49,121 bases of DNA from an uncultured Butyrivibrio sp. (GTDB lineage: Bacteria > Bacillota > Clostridia > Lachnospirales > Lachnospiraceae), in the NCBI RefSeq assembly GCF_947169445.1, contig NZ_CAMVPU010000029.1, forward strand, positions 1 through 49,121. Direction: 5' to 3'. The position numbers and the translations under genes were made by a program. Of the stretch, positions 43,044 through 49,121 are shown piece by piece. Below the pieces are notes generated by a model. That model saw only the letters and a list, made by a program, of their open reading frames with translations, was not told where the DNA came from and did not search any database. Position 1 is the first letter of the stretch; the number at the start of each line of letters is the position of its first letter.

Positions 43044-43157
43044 TCACTTCTTTGTCTTGTCCCCGGTAACTGAAGAAGGAGCCTTTTTGTCAGGCTCCTT
43101 CTTCATGTCTTTACTTATTCTTACTGCGAAGATAGTTAATCTGCTTTTTCGTGCCAT
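43044..43157 (-). CDS. Small basic ICE protein (37 residues)
   Basis: The frame MARKSRLTIFAVRISKDMKK then EPDKKAPSSVTGDKTKK begins at an ATG overlapping the previous gene's stop codon (TGATG) with GAGGAGG upstream. A 12 bp hairpin lies inside it. It may encode a short basic peptide or simply carry translation across to the ArdC-like gene. Confidence 0.5.
   Translation of the reverse strand: MARKSRLTIFAVRISKDMKKEPDKKAPSSVTGDKTKK
43072..43104. repeat. Perfect 12 bp inverted repeat before the ArdC-like gene
   Basis: GAAGAAGGAGCC and GGCTCCTTCTTC are perfect reverse complements around a nine-base loop. No clear T-run follows on the minus strand, so it looks like a regulatory or mRNA-stability hairpin, about 40 bases upstream of the ArdC start codon, not a terminator for the operon. 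Confidence 0.7.
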
Positions 43158-43705
43158 CACTCATCCTCCTCGTCGCGATATCCTGCAGCGATATCCCACA
43201 ATCTTCCGAAGAGATCCTCCTCTTCAAAAGCAAAGCTAATATCGCCCTTAAGCTCCTGGACATATCCCCGGTAGTTCATCATAAATTCTTTTGTCTGAAC
43301 CACCAGTGACATAACCTGAATAATATCGCCATTCGTAAGCATGTAAATCTCGTTGGTGTCATAGACTACTGTTACGCCATCATTGTAGGAAGTATCTATG
43401 TCTTCATAGATCTTAACTGCAGGGAGATAGAACAGCTCTGAGCTAAGAAGCTCCCCTTCCGAATCATATCCGAAGATGTTTGGAACAAATGTCTTGAACT
43501 GACCAAGGATTTCAGGATAAAGATTATTGGCATACTCTTCTGCCAGCGCGTTTATGATGACGTCCTCATCTTCATCCTTATATTTGTTGTAATCATCTTC
43601 GTTATAAAAACCTTCAATCAGCTGGTCATATTCCAGGAATCCGAATAGCTTTGCCAGCGTTACCTTCAGCTTCTCTTTTGAAAACTCTTTTTCAGTTACT
43701 CCCAT
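43157..43705 (-). CDS. Acidic ICE protein of unknown function
   Basis: This 182-residue protein starts at ATG 43705, overlapping the DUF4366 stop codon by one base, with GGAGG seven bases upstream. The sequence is acidic with aromatic residues (LAKLFGFLEYDQLIEGFYNE, later LKGDISFAFEEEDLFGRLWD) and has no signal peptide or membrane segment. I do not recognise the family. Co-transcription with the transfer genes suggests an accessory role in the element. Confidence 0.65.
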   Translation of the reverse strand: MGVTEKEFSKEKLKVTLAKLFGFLEYDQLIEGFYNEDDYNKYKDEDEDVIINALAEEYANNLYPEILGQFKTFVPNIFGYDSEGELLSSELFYLPAVKIYEDIDTSYNDGVTVVYDTNEIYMLTNGDIIQVMSLVVQTKEFMMNYRGYVQELKGDISFAFEEEDLFGRLWDIAAGYRDEEDE

Positions 43706-44508
43706 CACTCATCCTCCGCATTATCGCCTTCCGCATCCTCAGGCTCTTTTTCCTCTTCAAGCTCTATCTCATCATCCTCGGCGCTTATGCTCCTAAGATA
43801 ATCATCATCGGTATAGTCCTGATCAGGATCTATCGCCTTGGACTTCTTCTTGGAGTTCTTGGTTGAGGTGTAATACATAAATCCGCCGGCAATTCCAAGT
43901 CCAATTACTAGGATTATCGCCATAATTCCATTTACATTGACCGGGTCCTTCTTGGGCTCAGGTTCTTCCTTGGGCTCTGGTTCAGGTTCCGGAGTGGGCT
44001 GCGGCTGTGGTGTTACAACCTCAGGCTCTTTTTCCTCTTCCTTGCCAATCCCGGTAACCTTTATATATTTACTAACCTGGTCGTCATCCATGAGAGACAA
44101 AAGATCTGACTCATCCACCATGTTCAGGAAGTGAACCTTCTCATTGCCGTCATCATCACGGTCGATGATGATGTAGAAGTAGTTGCCGTTCTTGGTCATT
44201 ACAGTTATGAACTGCTTGCCTCCTGCTTCAAGAGATCCGTAATCATCCACAAGCTCCATGTTGCCGTCAGGAGTAAGTGGTCCCCACTTTTCCTCTATCT
44301 CAGGCTCTTTTCCCTCACAGTTGTGATAGTCCTGTTTACAGAGCTTACAGTTTTCATCCACGTGATCCTCTGTACACTTCGTCTCACAGGTGCAGTCATA
44401 TCCGCCCGCCATGGCTGTTACTGGTGTAAAACAAAAAAGTGACCCCATAAGAGCCACTGAACATCCAAGGACTTTTGCCTTGGCAGCTATTAACTTAAAA
44501 GCTTTCAT
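43705..44508 (-). CDS. DUF4366 family ICE membrane protein
   Basis: This 267-residue protein has a signal peptide (GCSVALMGSLFCFTPVTAMA). A short Cys/His-rich stretch (CTCETKCTEDHVDENCKLCK) follows, then a globular beta-rich part at about 70 to 145, a Pro/Glu repeat stalk, one membrane helix at about 195 to 213 (GIMAIILVIGLGIAGGFMYY) and a long acidic cytoplasmic tail. This layout is typical of DUF4366 (CD1107-like) proteins of Clostridia conjugative elements. The exact role is unknown; surface exposure suggests contact with recipient cell or wall. Confidence 0.85.
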   Translation of the reverse strand: MKAFKLIAAKAKVLGCSVALMGSLFCFTPVTAMAGGYDCTCETKCTEDHVDENCKLCKQDYHNCEGKEPEIEEKWGPLTPDGNMELVDDYGSLEAGGKQFITVMTKNGNYFYIIIDRDDDGNEKVHFLNMVDESDLLSLMDDDQVSKYIKVTGIGKEEEKEPEVVTPQPQPTPEPEPEPKEEPEPKKDPVNVNGIMAIILVIGLGIAGGFMYYTSTKNSKKKSKAIDPDQDYTDDDYLRSISAEDDEIELEEEKEPEDAEGDNAEDE

Positions 44509-44806
44509 CTAAGATATCCTCCACAATTCCTTTGTTTTCTTTGTCCTGAGCATCTGCTTCAGTGCTCTTTGATTTTGTTTCTTTCTTGTTGTTCATTGGA
44601 GCTGTTAGCTTTTCGCTCTCCCCAACTCCCAGGTAATCTGCAAGCTGCTCAGGAGAAAGCCCAAGCCTTTCAACAATACCGACCATGCTGCTGGCCTCCT
44701 CTGCCTTGAGCCTTTCATTGACTTCATCAAGCTTTGCTTTGGCTTCATTCAGTCTGGCCTGTGCCCTGTCCCGGTCGGCCCTGAGTCTTTTTAACTTTTC
44801 AAACAT
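44495..44806 (-). CDS. DUF4315 family ICE protein
   Basis: This 103-residue protein starts at ATG 44806 after AAGGAGG. MFEKLKRLRADRDRAQARLN with the following coiled coil (AKAKLDEVNERLKAEEA) and LGLSPEQLADYLG is characteristic of DUF4315 proteins that lie between the NlpC/P60 and DUF4366 genes in these elements. The coiled coil points to assembly with other transfer proteins. It overlaps the DUF4366 gene by 14 bases. Confidence 0.82.
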   Translation of the reverse strand: MFEKLKRLRADRDRAQARLNEAKAKLDEVNERLKAEEASSMVGIVERLGLSPEQLADYLGVGESEKLTAPMNNKKETKSKSTEADAQDKENKGIVEDILDESF

Positions 44807-44819
44807 AACTTTTTCCTCC

Positions 44820-46577
44820 TTAAGGTATTCTCCCAAAATCCAGAAAGTGTGATTGCCAGTAAGGCGTATTGATATTCGAGTAATGCACCGGGTTTCCGGC
44901 GTGGATCATCCATCCACCACCCACATATATTCCAACATGACTGGCTCCGGAAACTTCATAGGTTCCCTGGAAAAAGACAAGATCTCCGGGCTTTGCTTCT
45001 GAGGACGGAACATAGTCTGTTCTGGCCCTGAGGCCATTGGCTGTAAGCCTTCCAAAGTTCCATCCGTTACCGCAGTGATTGATGACCCAGCTGACAAATC
45101 CTGAACAGTCAAAGCCGTCAGGGCTGTAACCGCCCCATACATATTCAACTCCAAGATATTTCTCGGCCTCATGAAGCATTCTTGCAAATTCTTCATCTGA
45201 GAGATACTCCCCGGGAACGTGATGTTCATCACTGTCACCTTCTCTGCTTCCTGGAATACTGTAGATATCATCCTCCCCGAAGAGATACATCCTGTTACCG
45301 TAGGTTTCTTTCAGAACTTCGTAGCGGGCCATATCATCATCAGTGAGTCCCAGGTGTTCTGCCACATAATCAAGGCCGTGATTAACAAGATAGATATTGC
45401 AGATGTAATACTCATATTCCTCTGTGTAGGTGTAGTCTTCGTAGTATCCACCTTCTGCATAGGAGTCATCCTCTACCCATCTGGTGTCTTCTACTTCTCT
45501 TTCCCGGATCTCAACCTCTTCCTCATAGGTGATTTCATACTGCAGATCAAGGATCTCCTGCAATTTCTCCTGTACCTCATCTTCTCTGTAGGCCTCAAAG
45601 ATCACTGTTAAAAGTGCTGCCAGTTCATAGGGATTATGACCAACCTCATCCAGGTAGTAGTTGATCTCGTCATAGTCCGCATGGTCCTCAGCTATCTCAT
45701 CAATCTCATCCTGCAGGCCCTCTTCCAGCTCCTTGTAATCATCTTCCACTGCCAAAATGTCAGCGTCCTCAGCTGTATAGGATGTTATGACAGTGATATC
45801 TCCGCCACCGGAGGCAATAGCTCCACAGGAACTTAAGAGTCCAAAGCATATAAGTACTATCAAAAGAACCAGCACAATAATGGTGCTTATCGCTGGATTG
45901 TCCTGCACAAATTCTGTGATAAATTCACCGATAGCTCCAACAACGTCTTCTGCCTTCTCAGTGATCTTCCTTCCAATCTTGCCGCCGTTCTCAGCAGCTT
46001 TAGCCTGCCTTTCCATCATTTTTCTCTGAATTTCCCGACGGGCATTTTCCCTGGCTGCTTCTTTGGTTTCAGCACTCACTTCCTTCCGGCCATGGACTTT
46101 ACTGCTATACTTGCCGTTCTTCACTTTGGAAGTAACATGGCTTGCTGCACCACTGGCCACATAGCCTCCTGCTTCAAAGACTTCTTCAGATACTGCGCTC
46201 TCGCCTCTGTTATCTTCCGATGAATTAACCACATCCGACATAATGTCTGCTGCAGCGGCCACTCTTGAAGCCGTCTCAGAAACACTTGCCGAACTTTTAC
46301 TCACAGTTCGTTCTTTCTTTGCAGCTTCCTGGGATTTTCTCACCTTTTCAACTTCAGATGCTTTCTTCTGAGTCTGCTTTCTGAGCTTTTCACGATGATT
46401 CTTTTCCTCAAGCGTCTCACTATTATCAGCCTTGCCGGTCCTTAGTTTTTGTCCATAGTATTTGCTGGCCGAATCCTTATTTTTTAATTTATTTGCATGC
46501 ACTCTTGGCGCATTATCCTTCTGGTCTCCGGGATCCTTATCCCTTGGAGGATTTCTTGTATATAATCCTTCAGCCAT
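44820..46577 (-). CDS. CD1108-like NlpC/P60 cell-wall hydrolase of the transfer machine
   Basis: This 585-residue protein starts at ATG 46577 after AAAGGAG. The N-terminal 210 residues are charged and cytoplasmic. A membrane helix lies at about 220 to 245 (ISTIIVLVLLIVLICFGLLS). An acidic extracellular helical part follows. The C-terminal 130 residues are NlpC/P60: VWGGYSPDGFDCSGFVSW (catalytic Cys), SGASHVGIYVGGG and WMIHAG (His residues). It opens peptidoglycan locally for the conjugation channel, functionally like VirB1. It lies directly after VirB4. Confidence 0.88.
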   Translation of the reverse strand: MAEGLYTRNPPRDKDPGDQKDNAPRVHANKLKNKDSASKYYGQKLRTGKADNSETLEEKNHREKLRKQTQKKASEVEKVRKSQEAAKKERTVSKSSASVSETASRVAAAADIMSDVVNSSEDNRGESAVSEEVFEAGGYVASGAASHVTSKVKNGKYSSKVHGRKEVSAETKEAARENARREIQRKMMERQAKAAENGGKIGRKITEKAEDVVGAIGEFITEFVQDNPAISTIIVLVLLIVLICFGLLSSCGAIASGGGDITVITSYTAEDADILAVEDDYKELEEGLQDEIDEIAEDHADYDEINYYLDEVGHNPYELAALLTVIFEAYREDEVQEKLQEILDLQYEITYEEEVEIREREVEDTRWVEDDSYAEGGYYEDYTYTEEYEYYICNIYLVNHGLDYVAEHLGLTDDDMARYEVLKETYGNRMYLFGEDDIYSIPGSREGDSDEHHVPGEYLSDEEFARMLHEAEKYLGVEYVWGGYSPDGFDCSGFVSWVINHCGNGWNFGRLTANGLRARTDYVPSSEAKPGDLVFFQGTYEVSGASHVGIYVGGGWMIHAGNPVHYSNINTPYWQSHFLDFGRIP

Positions 46578-46592
46578 GCTCATCTCCTTTGG

Positions 46593-49022
46593 TTAAGCCG
46601 CATTTTCTTTTTCCGCAAACTTGGTTGTAAGAACCTTATACAGCTTGGTCTCCTTAGGAAATCTGTCCACAAAGGGCAGGATTACATTTCCATAAAAAAT
46701 AAGCCCTTCACCTTCTCCCGAATGTGTTACATACGAAAGCTGGTGTGGACTTATGTTAAGCTGCTTAGCCAGGATTGCCCTGTCTCCAACCGCCTGATTG
46801 AGCATCAGGATAAAGTCAGAATTTTCAAATATGTTCTCTACTTCCCTGGAAGCAAGCAGATCTTTGACGTTCTGAGTAACGCCGGTCGGCATGCCTCCCC
46901 ACTTACGGAATCTCTTCCAGATCTCAACTGTATAGGCCGCAGTCTGCTCCTCACGAAGGAGAAGATGCATCTCATCCATAATATATCTTGTGGACTTACC
47001 TGCCTCTCTGTTCTCAGACACTCTGCCCCAGACCTGATCCTCGATTATGAGCATACCTATCTTTTTAAGCTGTTTGCCAAGATCCTTGATATCAAAGCAC
47101 ACAAGCCTGTTGTGGAGCTCCACGTTTGTCCTGTGATTAAAGACGTTTAGAGATCCTGTAACATAGATTTCAAGGGCGGTTGCTACATACTTAGCCTCTG
47201 GCTCCTCCTGTTGTAGGAGCAGATTGTAGAGATCTTCCAGTATCGGAATATTCTCAGGACACGGATTCTCGAGATATTTCCTGTAAACCTGCCTTACACA
47301 TCTGTCTATGATTGTCTTCTCCGCAGGCTGCAGACCATCTTTTGAACCCATGATAAGCTCGCAAAGAGACAGGATGAAATCCACCTTCAGCATCACCGGA
47401 TTGTCGTCTTCAGAATAATTCATGTTGATGTCCATTGGATTTATGTACTGATCCGACGTTGGACTTATCCTGATCACCTGACCTCCAAGATACTCTACCA
47501 TAGGCCTGTATTCAGCTTCCGGATCCGATATGATGATGTCATCGTCTGTTACCAGGAAGGAATTTACTATTTCCCTCTTTGCGGCAAAAGACTTACCGGA
47601 TCCGGGTGTTCCAAGGATCAGGCCGTTGGGGTTCTTCAGCATCTTTCTGTCCACCATGATAAGGTTATTGGATAGAGCATTGAGCCCATAATACAGCGCT
47701 CCTCTGTGATCCTGAAACAGTTCCTGTGTCGTGAAAGGCACAAAGATTGCTGTACTTGAGGTCGTCATACCACGCTGTATATCCACCTCGTTATAGGCAA
47801 GAGGAAGTGTACTTACAAGTCCCTGCTCCTGTTGGAAATCAAGTCTCACCAGATTGCATGAATGCTTCTGGGCTATTGAAGATGCCTGGAAAATATTATT
47901 ATCAAGTTCTTCCTTTGTCTTTCCTGTATTCATCACCAGGAAAGTAAGCAGGAACATTCTCTCATTCTGAGACTGCAGCTCTTTTAAAAGAGCTTTCGCA
48001 TCCTTGCCATATGTAGCAAGGTCGCTTGGTATGATCTCCATGTCATATCCGGCGCGGACTGCCTTCTTCTGTTCCTCAATCTTGGAACGGTCAAGCTCAG
48101 TTATTGTGTGCTTGATGGTCTTGATTGCCTCGTTCTGATCCACAGACTGCAGATGCATTGTGACGATCTGGCTCGATTCCATTCCCAGGAAATCCGCCAG
48201 CATCCTGTCACTGATATCAGAAGCATCTATGGACAAAAAGCTCATGGCACACCAGGTATCACCCATCTTGAAGTATCTGCCATTAGGAAATTCAAAGGAG
48301 CTTGGGGCAATAAAATCTTTTACCGAAAGTCCTGAGTTTACAAGATACTTCCAATCGAATTGGAATTTACCCGTCTCACCCATATGCATCTGTCTGTGCA
48401 TGAGTTCAAGGCGCTGTGCTCCATTAAGAGTCTCAGCAATTACACCAAGTCGCTTGAAGTTATTGAGGATATCCACCTCAATGTGTGTAAGCCTTGGCTT
48501 TGCAGACTTCATGGAATCCGCATGAATTCCGAAAGTTATGTACTTTACCTTGGTCAGACCATTATTACCTGCCTGCATGTTCTTTAACAGGATCCCGGAA
48601 TATTCATCCCTTACATCATTGAATCTGTCTGCCTGATGAGGAATCGCAATCTTTTTCTCAAAGTCTCCTACTTCTGTTGCGAAGTTCATAAAGGACAGCT
48701 GGAAATGAACCGAACTGTCAAAAAAGTTAAGAAAGCCGCACCATTCCTCAAAGATTTCCGTCTTATCCTCCTGCTGTGCCAGCTGGTAGTTGATATCCTG
48801 AAACTGAATGGTCTTGGTGTAATAATCCTCTCCCACCCTGCAGATACCATCCGGAAACATTCTCTCTAAAGGAATTGTCTGCTGGGCTGTACGAGGTGTC
48901 CCATCACTTTTCTGGGCGTTTTTGATTATCTCTTTTACCTCTTCCTGCTGCTTTTTACTAAGGCCCTCAGGCATGATAAATTCTCTGGTGTTTTTATTAT
49001 TTCTCCATGGAAGCACGAACAA
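46593..49022 (-). CDS. virB4: VirB4-family conjugation ATPase
   Basis: This 809-residue protein starts at TTG 49022 with GAGGAGG upstream (an ATG at 48974 lacks a good site). The motor motifs are GLILGTPGSGKSFAAKREIV (Walker A) near 470, IIISDPEAEYRPMVEYLGGQ, and STRYIMDEMHLLLREEQTAA (Walker B) near 680, followed by TGVTQNVKDLLASREVENIF. The N-terminal half is the usual VirB4 docking region. It energises the mating channel. It overlaps the PrgI gene, as is normal in these elements. Confidence 0.93.
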   Translation of the reverse strand: MFVLPWRNNKNTREFIMPEGLSKKQQEEVKEIIKNAQKSDGTPRTAQQTIPLERMFPDGICRVGEDYYTKTIQFQDINYQLAQQEDKTEIFEEWCGFLNFFDSSVHFQLSFMNFATEVGDFEKKIAIPHQADRFNDVRDEYSGILLKNMQAGNNGLTKVKYITFGIHADSMKSAKPRLTHIEVDILNNFKRLGVIAETLNGAQRLELMHRQMHMGETGKFQFDWKYLVNSGLSVKDFIAPSSFEFPNGRYFKMGDTWCAMSFLSIDASDISDRMLADFLGMESSQIVTMHLQSVDQNEAIKTIKHTITELDRSKIEEQKKAVRAGYDMEIIPSDLATYGKDAKALLKELQSQNERMFLLTFLVMNTGKTKEELDNNIFQASSIAQKHSCNLVRLDFQQEQGLVSTLPLAYNEVDIQRGMTTSSTAIFVPFTTQELFQDHRGALYYGLNALSNNLIMVDRKMLKNPNGLILGTPGSGKSFAAKREIVNSFLVTDDDIIISDPEAEYRPMVEYLGGQVIRISPTSDQYINPMDINMNYSEDDNPVMLKVDFILSLCELIMGSKDGLQPAEKTIIDRCVRQVYRKYLENPCPENIPILEDLYNLLLQQEEPEAKYVATALEIYVTGSLNVFNHRTNVELHNRLVCFDIKDLGKQLKKIGMLIIEDQVWGRVSENREAGKSTRYIMDEMHLLLREEQTAAYTVEIWKRFRKWGGMPTGVTQNVKDLLASREVENIFENSDFILMLNQAVGDRAILAKQLNISPHQLSYVTHSGEGEGLIFYGNVILPFVDRFPKETKLYKVLTTKFAEKENAA

Positions 49023-49121
49023 TTTCTTCCACCTCCTCTTTTACTGCAGCACATCTGTGAAGCGCTGCGTAGTAATTATCCGTTCTGTACGGACGTTTCT
49101 TTGGCCTTATAAATACGGCCT
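48997..49121 (-). CDS. PrgI family protein, C-terminal fragment
   Basis: The last 41 codons of a gene from the right edge read ...FIRPKKRPYRTDNYYAALHR, then CAAVKEEVEEIVRASMEK, stopping inside the VirB4 gene (26 base overlap). A PrgI-like membrane protein normally precedes VirB4 in this family of elements, and the basic RPYRTDNYY tail fits. The rest, including its membrane segments, is outside the window. Confidence 0.65.
   Translation of the reverse strand, partial: AVFIRPKKRPYRTDNYYAALHRCAAVKEEVEEIVRASMEK

Overview
The window looks like part of a Lachnospiraceae-type (Clostridia, Firmicutes) genome. The grounds are AT-rich coding sequence, strong AGGAGG-type ribosome binding sites, and a conjugation module built from protein families typical of Clostridia integrative elements (PrgI, VirB4, a CD1108-like NlpC/P60 protein, DUF4315, DUF4366, ArdC-like, MobC, MOBP relaxase). 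I cannot name the genus. Essentially every supported gene lies on the minus strand, so the window reads biologically from right to left. No tRNA, rRNA, CRISPR array, integrase or housekeeping gene was recognised, so the element's ends are not in view.

Right part (about 49.1 to 39.1 kb): transfer genes of an integrative conjugative element. They run PrgI (partial), VirB4 ATPase, NlpC/P60 cell-wall hydrolase, DUF4315, DUF4366, two unknown ICE proteins, ArdC-like protein, zinc-ribbon protein, acidic protein, MobC and relaxase. The block ends at a strong terminator and a short non-coding block that may be the oriT or mobilisation region. A HAD hydrolase and two small proteins follow.

Middle part (about 37.7 to 12.1 kb): a stacked defence island. 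A three-gene unit (TPR/Sel1-like protein, J-domain-like coiled-coil protein, HIRAN protein) comes first. A small HTH regulator with its own promoter then opens a very long run of closely packed genes: PLD/SNF2-type helicase, DUF4391, a two-helix membrane protein, type III Mod and Res, a YdbC/PC4-like protein, McrB, McrC, GIY-YIG nuclease, a second YdbC-like protein, a UvrD-type helicase with topoisomerase zinc fingers, an unknown protein and a 1210-residue TPR protein. The run ends in a degenerate nuclease gene and a terminator.

Left-middle part (about 11.75 to 3.7 kb): the most unusual system. A near-consensus promoter and a second HTH regulator, paralogous to the first, precede a tightly overlapping operon. 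It encodes a C2H2 zinc-finger plus metallo-beta-lactamase/beta-CASP protein, a long coiled-coil protein with a GrpE-like C-terminal head, an Hsp70 whose domains are circularly permuted, and an unknown protein ending in an RNA polymerase alpha-CTD-like domain. A terminator closes the operon. I read this as a dedicated chaperone, exchange factor and nuclease machine, probably for defence; the defence role is inference from location.

Left end (about 3.5 to 0 kb): a secreted Ser/Lys-rich protein, two small EF-hand proteins, a secreted EndA-like nuclease, a macro-domain/XRE protein, and the start of a von Willebrand A protein. Broken copies of the nuclease and of one EF-hand protein lie at 11.8 to 12.4 kb, on the other side of the Hsp70 operon. 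This suggests that the permuted-Hsp70 operon sits in a recombination-prone cassette region.
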